Source: Micrococcaceae bacterium
GTDB taxonomy: Bacteria > Actinomycetota > Actinomycetes > Actinomycetales > Micrococcaceae
DNA: 19,027 nt
Direction: 5' to 3'
NCBI GenBank assembly: GCA_003486025.1
Contig: DNHA01000280.1
Span: forward strand, 1-19,027
Every line of letters begins with the position of its first letter. Within the stretch, counting starts at the first letter, position 1. The notes under the pieces are model-generated. The model was not told the origin of the DNA, searched no databases, and saw only the letters and a program-made list of their open reading frames with translations. Below are positions 9,209 to 15,589 of this stretch, in pieces. Made by a program: the position numbers and the translations under genes.

Positions 9209-9622
9209 CTAGTCTTCGTCCGTTTCGGAAAATACTTCTTCCTGTTCTTGCAAGTACTGTTGCCAGGCTGTTGAGTCCCAAATCTCGATCCGGTTTCCCG
9301 CACCGATGACCGTCACTTCACGGTCAAGGCCCCCGTAGCTGCGCAATACCTGCGGAATCGTGACTCGTCCTTGCTTATCAGGCAATTCATCAGAAGCACC
9401 TGATAGGAACACACGCGCATAATCTCGTGCTTTGCGCGAAGTTAAAGATGCCTGAGCTAGTTGCTCATGCTGCTTCTCAAACTCGCGTTGGCTAAAGACA
9501 TAGATGCAACGTTCCTGCCCTCGGGTTAGCACAAGGCCATACGAGAGATCCTCACGATATTTAGCAGGCAGAATGAGTCGACCTTTTTCATCGAGTCGGG
9601 GCGTGTAAGTTCCAAGGAACAT
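9209..9622 (-). CDS. mraZ: MraZ, transcriptional regulator of the dcw operon
   Basis: DNA-binding protein with two AbrB-like half-domains that represses its own operon in studied bacteria. I start it at ATG 9622-9620 (137 residues), where the conserved [16 protein letters not shown] begins and AGGCGG sits six bases upstream; an earlier in-frame ATG at 9715 would start inside the operator and promoter. The two repeats are [13 protein letters not shown] (11-23) and [13 protein letters not shown] (82-94), the typical duplicated DxKGRxxxP pattern. It is the first gene of the dcw operon and is preceded by a ladder of box repeats described separately, so autoregulation is likely. Confidence 0.95.
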   Translation of the reverse strand: MFLGTYTPRLDEKGRLILPAKYREDLSYGLVLTRGQERCIYVFSQREFEKQHEQLAQASLTSRKARDYARVFLSGASDELPDKQGRVTIPQVLRSYGGLDREVTVIGAGNRIEIWDSTAWQQYLQEQEEVFSETDED

Positions 9623-9654
9623 GCACACCGCCTTTCCCGCAAAGTGGTCCAATA

Positions 9655-9700
9655 ACCCAATTCCCTCTACTGCACTCCACTTTACTCCACAACCCTCCAC
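9655..9700 (-). promoter_or_regulatory. MraZ operator: five 10-bp-phased boxes
   Basis: On the minus strand, GTGGAG occurs at 9700-9695, 9690-9685 and 9680-9675, followed in exact 10-bp phase by GTAGAG (9670-9665) and TTGGGT (9660-9655). MraZ from other bacteria is known to bind several TGGG-type direct repeats, each 5 bp with 5-bp spacers, upstream of its own gene. The core here is TGGAG with the same 10-bp period. The first three copies are identical and the last two degenerate. They lie 33-78 bases before the mraZ start and overlap the promoter. Confidence 0.85.
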
Positions 9701-9706
9701 TGTCAA
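9679..9706 (-). promoter_or_regulatory. Probable dcw operon promoter (PmraZ)
   Basis: A perfect TTGACA -35 hexamer (9706-9701) is followed after 16 bp by TAAAGT (9684-9679), a four-of-six match to TATAAT. Initiation would fall near 9672, giving a leader of about 50 bases before mraZ. The spacer and -10 are covered by MraZ boxes 1-3, so bound MraZ would block RNA polymerase. The -35 is strong and the -10 modest; no transcript data support it. Confidence 0.6.
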
Positions 9707-9984
9707 CGCAATCAACGCGGTTTCGCGAGGGGTTGGAATTAAAAATTGCCTTGATTTCGCGGGTTTTTCCCAGCTTCTTTTGTGGAGTGCCTAAGCAAGC
9801 ATGGGTCGATAACTAAGGCGTTTGGGCGCAAAAAGACCGAGAAACCGCTGTTTATGAACGAAATCTTGGTTTGTGGAGCACTAGGGAGGGGTTCGGGGAG
9901 GAAAGTGGGGGTTGACGAAGAACCCCTCAAAACCCGTTTCCTAGGAATCTGCCGAGAATTACGCCGGCACCTGGCAAAGTCGAT
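9707..9984. other. Noncoding region upstream of the dcw promoter
   Basis: No credible gene is visible. Open frames on both strands here lack a ribosome site, conserved motifs and normal codon use. It contains a G-rich run on the plus strand (9884-9911), a 9-bp perfect inverted repeat (9886-9894 with 9920-9928), and two copies of TTTGTGGAG on the plus strand (9779-9787, 9870-9878) that include the MraZ-box core. It may hold additional dcw promoters or regulatory sites; I could not assign any with confidence. Confidence 0.5.
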
Positions 9985-10026
9985 TAAAAGAAAAAAGAGG
10001 TGCAACCCCACAAAGGGTTACACCTC
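9985..10026 (-). terminator. Rho-independent terminator of the DUF3040 gene
   Basis: The minus strand reads GAGGTG-T-AACCC, loop, GGGTT-G-CACCTC, then CTTTTTTCTTTT. The arms are 9997-10008 and 10015-10026, with one internal mismatch and a six-base loop, followed by a strong T-tract (9996-9987). It lies 12 bp after the DUF3040 stop and separates that gene from the dcw promoter. Confidence 0.9.
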
Positions 10027-10038
10027 GAAAAGAAAACT

Positions 10039-10425
10039 CTATCCGTCGGACTGGTCCCGCTTACGCTGGTTCCATTTTTCTTCCAAACCGCTCATGAACG
10101 GTGAATTCCCCGGCCCCGATGGCTTGGAATTCGCCGGAGTCTTGACGCCTCCGACTTTGCCTTCCGCGGATTTAGCAAGAGCTAGTAGTACGCCAGCAAA
10201 CATGGCTGCGAACCCGATAACGCCGACAATGATCAGCTGCTGGGAAATTCCAAAGATGAGACCGGCGAGTCCCACGATGACCAGAAGCGCACCAAGCGCA
10301 ATGTTGCGCGTTGAAAGCCGACCTGTACTTGCTGGAGCTTTCATGCTGGAAGCGAAGCGACGATCCTCGTGCAGTTGCTTCTCCAACTGCTCCAATAGAC
10401 GTTGCTCGTGCTCTGATAGCGGCAT
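10039..10425 (-). CDS. DUF3040 family small membrane protein
   Basis: Predicted 128-residue inner-membrane protein of unknown function. The start MPLSEHEQRLLEQLEKQL is the hallmark of the actinobacterial DUF3040 family and is followed by two hydrophobic helices (about 41-60 and 63-85) and a hydrophilic Gly/Pro/Lys-rich C-terminal tail. The ATG at 10425-10423 is preceded by AAGGAG at good spacing; an in-frame upstream ATG at 10464 would add 13 unconserved residues and lacks a site. DUF3040 genes are commonly found near the dcw cluster in actinobacteria (from memory, Rv2169c in M. tuberculosis), hinting at an envelope role, but no function is established. It lies 182 bp downstream of dinB on the same strand. 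That gap has a TATACC-like -10 but no good -35, so read-through from dinB is possible. Confidence 0.88.
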   Translation of the reverse strand: MPLSEHEQRLLEQLEKQLHEDRRFASSMKAPASTGRLSTRNIALGALLVIVGLAGLIFGISQQLIIVGVIGFAAMFAGVLLALAKSAEGKVGGVKTPANSKPSGPGNSPFMSGLEEKWNQRKRDQSDG

Positions 10426-10607
10426 CGCCTTCTCCTTCCAATCACTTCCGTAGCGGTCCAACACCGCCTACAGGTATAACGCACAACCACTTGGAATCGT
10501 TCCCAATCGGTATTTGCTACCTACTCATTAGGATAGTCTCTTTTACCGCTCCCCTGCTAGTTGATCTTAAGCACTTTCAGGCAACTCCATCATTGTCAGT
10601 GGAAAGG

Positions 10608-11786
10608 CTATTTTTCTTTGGGCCGAAGGAACCGCGCTGGAGACAATCCAAAGCCGGGGAAACGCTGGCTTATTTCATCGGCAATTCTCTCAGCTTCGCG
10701 GGTTTTCCCCTCGATAGGGTCCAGGCTCAGCTGTATTCCCAGTTCAGGATCGCTTAACCTTTCCGCTTTGACTCCCACCAGCCTTACTGACTGAGATAGC
10801 GGAGTCATGCGGCGCAACAGTTCGAGCGCATGTTGACTTATAGTCGCCGAGGAGTCGGTCGGTACCGCCATGGACTTACTTCTAGTTACTCCCGTGAAGT
10901 CCTGATACTTGAGTTTCAGACCTACACCTGATGCGGCCTTACCCGAAGCACGCAGGCGTTGCCCGAGCCGGTGACCCAACCGCAGAAGTTCTTCTTCAAG
11001 CACTTCAACATCTTTCACGTCGCCAGAGAATGTATGCTCCGCGGAGATGCTTTTCTCCTGTCGAGTCGTTTGCACTTGGCGGTTATCGATACCGTGAGCC
11101 AGCAGATGCAATGATCGCCCGTGTTCGCCAAAGCGTTGAATCATTCGAGCTTGGGGCTCTATCGCAAGCTGCTCGATGGTTTCAATGCCGAGCGCGTGCA
11201 GCTGCTCCCCGGTTTTCTTCCCGACTCCCCACATCGCAGACACGGGGAGCTGATGCAAAAATTCCGTAGTTCTTTCCGGAGCGACAACAATTAGGCCATC
11301 CGGCTTCGCGTGTGTCGAAGCCAGCTTTGCCACGAACTTGTTTCTCGCGATACCTACGCTCGCGGGCAGGTTAAGTTCTTCGGCCACATGCGCTCGGATC
11401 TTATGTGCAATTGCTACCGGTCCGCCGTGTAATCGCATACTCCCGGTCACATCTAGAAAAGCTTCGTCAATACTTACCTGTTCAACCAGTGGCGTAATCG
11501 TCTCAAAATAGTTCATAATCTGCGCTGAGACGTCGGTATACACACTATGGCGTGGTTCGATGATCGTGGCTTGAGGCATCAAGGCCATTGCTTGGCTCAT
11601 TGGCATGGCCGACCGTACCCCACGTGCGCGGCAATCGTAGGAAGCCGAAAGTACGACGCTACGGCCACCGGGGAATCCCACTATGACCGGTTCATTCAGC
11701 AGCTCTGGTCGGTCGCGAAGCTCTACCGACACGAAAAACGCATCCATATCCACGTGCAAAATTGCGCGGTTTTCCAGATCTGCCAT
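10608..11786 (-). CDS. dinB: DNA polymerase IV (DinB, Y-family translesion polymerase)
   Basis: Error-prone Y-family polymerase that extends past damaged or mismatched template ends. The 392-residue protein begins with the catalytic strand ILHVDMDAFFVSVE (D13), followed by the steric-gate/finger region SYDCRARGVRSAMP (49-62), the SIDEAFLDVTG palm motif with D107 and E108, and SVGIARNKFVAKLAS (143-157). A helix-hairpin-helix WGVGKKTGEQL (186-196) and the little-finger domain follow. QLSLD (352-356) fits the QLxLF-type sliding-clamp-binding peptide, so the protein probably docks on beta clamp. ATG at 11786-11784 starts the conserved N-terminus; the upstream CTGGGA is a weak ribosome site. No LexA box of the actinobacterial GAAC-N4-GTTC form is visible upstream, so SOS control is doubtful. 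Confidence 0.95.
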   Translation of the reverse strand: MADLENRAILHVDMDAFFVSVELRDRPELLNEPVIVGFPGGRSVVLSASYDCRARGVRSAMPMSQAMALMPQATIIEPRHSVYTDVSAQIMNYFETITPLVEQVSIDEAFLDVTGSMRLHGGPVAIAHKIRAHVAEELNLPASVGIARNKFVAKLASTHAKPDGLIVVAPERTTEFLHQLPVSAMWGVGKKTGEQLHALGIETIEQLAIEPQARMIQRFGEHGRSLHLLAHGIDNRQVQTTRQEKSISAEHTFSGDVKDVEVLEEELLRLGHRLGQRLRASGKAASGVGLKLKYQDFTGVTRSKSMAVPTDSSATISQHALELLRRMTPLSQSVRLVGVKAERLSDPELGIQLSLDPIEGKTREAERIADEISQRFPGFGLSPARFLRPKEK

Positions 11787-11935
11787 ATTCCCAGTCTAGT
11801 GAGCGTCCCGACGGTTCTGCGGATCACGAACGTTCTCGATTCTTCCGCGGTTCTCGTTCTCCGTGAGCGCGATACCCGGATGACTGTAGAGTTGACAGTA
11901 TCCGTTAGTAGTTCACGCTTAGAAAATGGTTTTGC
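11787..11935. promoter_or_regulatory. Divergent dinB/idsA intergenic region
   Basis: This 149-bp spacer must carry the start signals for both divergent genes. On the plus strand a perfect TTGACA (11892-11897) lies 39 bases before the idsA start, but the best downstream hexamer (TAGAAA) is spaced too far for a normal sigma-70 site. For dinB a TAGACT -10-like hexamer lies close to the ATG without a matching -35. Short repeats CGGTTCT (11812-11818, 11849-11855) and GTGAGCG (11799-11805, 11863-11869) are present. No firm promoter can be assigned. Confidence 0.35.
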
Positions 11936-13042
11936 ATGTCCTCGCCTGAACCTCTGTTAGCTCTGATACCTAAAGCTGAACAGATGAGTCGTTCTTATAC
12001 CGATGCGGTCGCCAAGCTTCTGGAACAATTCTTGTCTTCAAAAGGTGAAGAAGTTGCTCAGATTACCTCCAGCGCCACTGAGATTGTTAGCAGCATCCAA
12101 GATTTAGTACGTGGCGGCAAGCGCCTGCGTCCACTATTTGCGTACTGGGGATTCCTCGGTGCTGGTGGAAATCCAGACGACGAGAATATCGTACGTTTGG
12201 GAGTCTCTTTGGAACTCTTTCAGGGGGCGGCACTGATCCACGATGACATCATCGACAATTCCGATACGCGCCGCGGCAAGCCCAGTGTTCATAAGAGATT
12301 TGAAGCCCAGCACTCATCACTGGGTTTGACTGGGGACGCTGCCGCTTACGGAATGGCAAGCGCCATCTTAACTGGCGATCTTTGCCTGTCACTGAGTGAA
12401 GAAGTATTTGCGGAGATTGATGGTCTCAATCCCGCGACTCGGTCCATTTTTAATAGAATGCGGCTGCAAGTCATGGCCGGACAGTACCTCGACGTCCTGG
12501 AAGAGTCCGCTGGTTCAGCCTATGACCCCGCTGAAGCAGTTAAACGCGCTCGAACTATCGTGCGCTTTAAGTCTGCAAAGTACTCGACCGAGAATCCGTT
12601 TTTGCTAGGTGGAGCCTTAGCTGATGCCGGCGCAGAAATGCTGGAAAACTATAGCGCGTTCGCGCTACCCCTCGGGGAAGCTTTCCAGCTACGGGACGAT
12701 GTCCTTGGCGTTTTCGGCGACCCTTCTATCACCGGGAAACCAGCAGGCGATGATCTGCGTGAAGGCAAGCGTACCGAATTGATCGCCCATGCCTTAGCGA
12801 AGTCGGCCCCAGCTGAACGTGATTTCATCCAAGACCGACTCGGTGCCTCAGATATGAGTGATGCTGAGGTGAGCAGGCTAAGCAAGATTTTGCAAGATTC
12901 GGGTGCGCTGGCAGAAACCGAAGCGAGTATCAGCGAACTAACGGATCAATCCCTTACCGCGCTCAATCGCATCAGCGTCGCGGATCTGTCTGTCGCAGGG
13001 ATGCATTACCTCAGCGAAATCGTCACCAAACGCAGTAAATAA
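11936..13042 (+). CDS. idsA: Polyprenyl diphosphate synthase (IdsA-like, probable GGPP synthase)
   Basis: Trans-type prenyl transferase that condenses isopentenyl diphosphate with allylic diphosphates, supplying precursors such as geranylgeranyl diphosphate for carotenoids, quinone tails or other isoprenoids. The 368 residues show GGKRLRP (60-66), the first Asp-rich motif DDIID (103-107) with the RRGKPSVHK segment after it, and the second motif FQLRDDVLGVFGDP (250-263). The last Asp of that second motif is replaced by Gly, as in actinobacterial IdsA proteins, and GKPAGDDLREGKRT (267-280) follows. Chain length cannot be fixed from sequence alone. The ATG at 11936 has only a poor ribosome site. 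It is monocistronic, with hairpins downstream. Neighbouring an Rv2175c-like gene recalls idsA2-Rv2175c in M. tuberculosis. Confidence 0.9.
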   Translation: MSSPEPLLALIPKAEQMSRSYTDAVAKLLEQFLSSKGEEVAQITSSATEIVSSIQDLVRGGKRLRPLFAYWGFLGAGGNPDDENIVRLGVSLELFQGAALIHDDIIDNSDTRRGKPSVHKRFEAQHSSLGLTGDAAAYGMASAILTGDLCLSLSEEVFAEIDGLNPATRSIFNRMRLQVMAGQYLDVLEESAGSAYDPAEAVKRARTIVRFKSAKYSTENPFLLGGALADAGAEMLENYSAFALPLGEAFQLRDDVLGVFGDPSITGKPAGDDLREGKRTELIAHALAKSAPAERDFIQDRLGASDMSDAEVSRLSKILQDSGALAETEASISELTDQSLTALNRISVADLSVAGMHYLSEIVTKRSK

Positions 13043-13069
13043 GCTAGCTAGATTTCATATGCAGTTAAC

Positions 13070-13108
13070 AGTGGCCGGCCACGAGGTTCTTCCTCGTAGT
13101 CGGCCACT
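13070..13108 (+). terminator. Hairpin terminator after idsA
   Basis: AGTGGCCG (13070-13077) pairs with CGGCCACT (13101-13108), and an inner ACGAGG/CCTCGT stem (13081-13086, 13092-13097) closes a TTCTT loop. The stem starts 28 bp after the idsA stop. The following ATTAGTT is a poor T-tract, so termination could be weak or Rho-assisted. Confidence 0.6.
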
Positions 13109-13172
13109 ATTAGTTCGCTGAGTCATTTACGGGACACCGTCAACATATTTTCGTTCAACCCCGCACGAGCAA

Positions 13173-13213
13173 AGGTCTCGAACATGTGGTTAACAACAAC
13201 ATGTTCGAGACCT
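13173..13213. repeat. Perfect 15-bp inverted repeat between convergent genes
   Basis: AGGTCTCGAACATGT (13173-13187) is the exact reverse complement of ACATGTTCGAGACCT (13199-13213), separated by an 11-base spacer. It lies between the ends of idsA (plus) and the Rv2175c-like gene (minus), 36 bp past the stop of the latter. On the plus side AAGTTTTAT follows and on the minus side only TTT, so it could be a weak bidirectional terminator. A protein-binding palindrome is an alternative. Confidence 0.75.
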
Positions 13214-13249
13214 AAGTTTTATGAAATCTTTACGATTACTTTGGCTCAG

Positions 13250-13603
13250 TTACCAAGCTAGAGCTTGCGCCCTACGTCGGATTTCTGTTTTGCGCCCAGT
13301 ACGCAGGGCATTCATTGGCGTTCCAGGAAGTGATTCGTCTTCGGTGAATAGCCACGTGATGGCCTCTTCATCCGAGTACGCCGCATCCATCAGGACTGAC
13401 AAGGTCCCTTTGAGACTTTCTACGACTGCGCCATCGAGAACGAAGTCAGCGGGGATTGAGCGCACATTTCGCTCTCCGATTCGTACAGAGATGATGGCTC
13501 GTTCATCGAGCAGCCGGTGTATTGCCCGGATATCGACATCAAGAATTTCGGCTAAGTCCGGCAGAGTCAGCCATTGGCCAACGATTTTTTGAAGTTCATT
13601 CAC
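13250..13603 (-). CDS. Rv2175c-like winged helix-turn-helix DNA-binding protein
   Basis: Small 117-residue regulator-like protein. Residues 9-60 form a helix-turn-helix (WLTLPDLAEILDVDIRAIHR, then LLDERAIISVRIGERNVRSIP), and the C-terminal half carries the Rv2175c-type segment ending FTEDESLPGTPMNALRTGRK. In M. tuberculosis Rv2175c is a DNA-binding protein phosphorylated by the Ser/Thr kinase PknL; its targets are unclear. No PknL gene is present in this window, so kinase control here is unknown. GTG at 13603-13601 is the only reasonable start, because an in-frame TAA lies two codons upstream; the ribosome site is weak. Its position opposite idsA matches the mycobacterial neighbourhood. Confidence 0.85.
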   Translation of the reverse strand: MNELQKIVGQWLTLPDLAEILDVDIRAIHRLLDERAIISVRIGERNVRSIPADFVLDGAVVESLKGTLSVLMDAAYSDEEAITWLFTEDESLPGTPMNALRTGRKTEIRRRAQALAW

Positions 13604-13806
13604 CTCTTAAGGTTCCCACAAAAAGGTAAACCGTGCAGAAACTTTTTCCCGACTCGCCACAATGGTTTCCTTGCGCCTCACTAGTAGTGTAAATTTTCAT
13701 GTATCACTTTGATAACAATTTCAACACGAACCACATTGGCCCCGTAGTCAACGAAGACGTGTGTACGAAGCTGTTACCTACTCCACTGATTTTGAGGATT
13801 CTCTCC
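13604..13806. promoter_or_regulatory. Divergent upstream region of the Rv2175c-like and LysM genes
   Basis: This 203-bp spacer should contain promoters for both genes. It is AT-richer than its surroundings, with TGTAAA at 13687-13692 as a possible plus-strand -10 and a poor TTTCCT -35. I looked for a ydaO-type c-di-AMP riboswitch, common upstream of actinobacterial wall hydrolases, and saw no match. No firm site is assigned. Confidence 0.35.
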
Positions 13807-15522
13807 ATGCCCCACGAATCGAGCAATGCAGCTAAGCATGCGCTAGGCGTCGTCGCCGGCGCAGCAATACCTGCCGCGGTGATCGGCAGTCTGGCCTTAG
13901 CTCCAGCCGTACACGCGGCACCTGTTTCAGTTCCACAGAGCCCGAACGTGCTTGCACCTAAAAGCGTCTCACCAGCAAGCCTAAAAATTGCTGAAAACCA
14001 AATCAAAGCTCACTTGCTTGTTTCACGCGTTTCAACTCTTGGCCTGCCTGCTCAGCGCAGCACCAAGGAGATTAAAGTTGAACCGGGAGCTTCCTTGTGG
14101 AGCATCGCCAAGGAATACAACACGTCGATCTCTGAACTAAAGAAGATCAACAATCTCAAGAATGACGTGATTGTCGCCGGAAAGACGCTCAAAGTCCCCG
14201 GCAATGCTTCGTCCTCCAAGAAGAAGTCTGCTGCGCAAACCGAGACTTCTTCCTACACCGTGCAGAACGGCGACACCCTAGGTGGTATCGCTGCCAAGCA
14301 CGATATGAGCCTGTCCAGCCTCTTGAGCAAGAATGACATATCTGCCAGCAAGTTGATCTTCCCCGGCGATAAGCTCACCGTTGCAGGCAGTTCTAAATCT
14401 TCTGCTCCAAAGAACGATTCGCAGCGCAACACCTCGACCTCGGCTAAGGCAACGTACACCGTCAAGGACGGCGATACTCTCGGAGCCATTGCCATCAAGC
14501 ACAATATGAGCTTGTCGACGCTGCTTAGCAAAAACAACCTCTCTGCTTCGAAGGCGATTTTCCCCGGTGATAAACTCACCGTTGCCGGCAAGTCAACAAG
14601 CAGCAACTCAGACTCCAAGTCGAGCTCCCCTAAATCAATATCGGGATCGGCGAACTACACGGTCAAGAGTGGCGATACCCTTGGTGGAATTGCTGCTAAG
14701 CACAATATGAGCCTGTCGACCCTGCTCAGCAAGAACAACATTAGCTCCGGTAAGCTCATCTTCCCAGGCGACAAACTTGTCGTTTCAGGTGGTTCCTCGG
14801 AATCTAAAAATACTGAAAAGAAGAGCTCACCAAAGAAGTCGAGCAACGCAAGCTATACCGTCAAGAGTGGTGACACCCTTGGCGGCATCGCCGGTCAGCA
14901 CAATATGAAGCTGTCAGCTCTGCTGAACTTGAACCCTCAGGTAAGCTCGGAGACTGCGCTGAAGATCGGTGAGAAGCTCCGAGTCTCAGGTTCTTCGGTT
15001 TCGCCAAATGGCAACATTGAAAAGAAGAAGGACCGTAAAATCGGTAATTCATTCTTAGGCCGCACCTACCCGGATGCCACCGTCAACAATGCCAACGAGA
15101 ATAAGAATTACCTCGATTCCGTCTCGGTCCCAAGCCGCGACGAGATGAAAGCAATGATTCGTTCCACGGCGAACAGCATGGGAGTCGATCCCTCGCTTGC
15201 CATGGCACACGCCATGCAGGAATCCGGCTTCGACATGCGTGCAGTATCCCCTGCTAACGCCCTTGGCGCCATGCAGGTCATTCCGAGTACCGGCGAGTGG
15301 ATGTCATCGCGTCTAGGACGCGATCTGAACCTTCTGAAGCCTCAGGACAACGTCGCTGCCGGTGTTGCTACGATTCGTTTCAACTTGGATAACACCAACA
15401 GCCTGGATGAAGCAATCGCATCCTACTACCAGGGCCTGGGTGGAGTTCGAAAGTACGGAATGTTCGAAGACACCAAGCGCTACGTCGCTAGCGTCAAATC
15501 GTTGATGAAGCAGTACAGCTAG
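13807..15522 (+). CDS. Secreted five-LysM lytic transglycosylase-like protein
   Basis: Predicted exported cell-wall enzyme of 571 residues. The start is ATG 13807, preceded by TGAGGA at eight bases; an upstream in-frame ATG at 13699 would add 36 residues before the signal peptide. Residues 1-37 form a signal peptide ending in AVHA before APVS. Five LysM modules, which bind the GlcNAc-containing glycan chains of peptidoglycan, lie at about 89-131, 149-194, 217-261, 283-328 and 349-395. They are joined by Ser/Lys-rich linkers. The C-terminal SLT/goose-lysozyme-like domain (about 447-560) has AHAMQESGFD with probable catalytic E472, ALGAMQVIPSTG and the ASYYQGLGGV motif. The family cleaves the MurNAc-GlcNAc bond non-hydrolytically. 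A strong terminator follows, so it is probably transcribed alone. Its role in wall turnover or division is inferred. Confidence 0.92.
   Translation: MPHESSNAAKHALGVVAGAAIPAAVIGSLALAPAVHAAPVSVPQSPNVLAPKSVSPASLKIAENQIKAHLLVSRVSTLGLPAQRSTKEIKVEPGASLWSIAKEYNTSISELKKINNLKNDVIVAGKTLKVPGNASSSKKKSAAQTETSSYTVQNGDTLGGIAAKHDMSLSSLLSKNDISASKLIFPGDKLTVAGSSKSSAPKNDSQRNTSTSAKATYTVKDGDTLGAIAIKHNMSLSTLLSKNNLSASKAIFPGDKLTVAGKSTSSNSDSKSSSPKSISGSANYTVKSGDTLGGIAAKHNMSLSTLLSKNNISSGKLIFPGDKLVVSGGSSESKNTEKKSSPKKSSNASYTVKSGDTLGGIAGQHNMKLSALLNLNPQVSSETALKIGEKLRVSGSSVSPNGNIEKKKDRKIGNSFLGRTYPDATVNNANENKNYLDSVSVPSRDEMKAMIRSTANSMGVDPSLAMAHAMQESGFDMRAVSPANALGAMQVIPSTGEWMSSRLGRDLNLLKPQDNVAAGVATIRFNLDNTNSLDEAIASYYQGLGGVRKYGMFEDTKRYVASVKSLMKQYS
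14251..14991 (+). repeat. Four tandem LysM-encoding units of about 200 bp
   Basis: Within the transglycosylase gene the modules starting S/T/N-YTV begin at 14251, 14452, 14653 and 14851, a period of 67, 67 and 66 codons including linker. Units 2-4 share long stretches such as GDTLGGIAAKHNMSLSTLLS and FPGDKL, and much of the nucleotide sequence. Such spacing points to tandem duplication of module plus linker. The first LysM (IKVEPGASLWSIAKEY) is more divergent. Confidence 0.85.
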
Positions 15523-15531
15523 AAAATAGAA

Positions 15532-15568
15532 AATGCGGGTAAGTTCCTTTTCGGAACTTGCCCGCATT
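15532..15568. terminator. Bidirectional Rho-independent terminator
   Basis: Arms 15532-15547 and 15553-15568 pair over 16 bp with a single G-U, around the loop TTTTC. The plus strand continues into a T-run (CATTTTTC) and the minus strand into CATTTTCTATTTTC. It sits 9 bp after the LysM gene and 21 bp after the end of the convergent kinase gene, so it can serve both. Confidence 0.92.
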
Positions 15569-15589
15569 TTTCGTGCCCAGTCAAACTAT

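Noticed and set aside
9739..10011. 90-codon minus-strand open frame between mraZ and the DUF3040 gene
   Set aside because: It spans the terminator hairpin, lacks a ribosome site and shows no recognisable motif or protein-like composition.
9782..10453. 223-codon plus-strand open frame antisense to the DUF3040 gene
   Set aside because: It is antisense to a well-supported family gene and runs through the terminator; its composition is Ser/Arg/Pro-rich, typical of a shadow frame in high-GC DNA.
11828..11835. GAACGTTC palindrome upstream of dinB as a LexA/SOS box
   Set aside because: The actinobacterial SOS box needs four bases between GAAC and GTTC; here the halves abut, so the match is not accepted.
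13699..13806. Longer N-terminus for the LysM protein from ATG 13699
   Set aside because: It would put 36 residues before a typical signal peptide, whereas ATG 13807 has a good ribosome site and immediate signal sequence.
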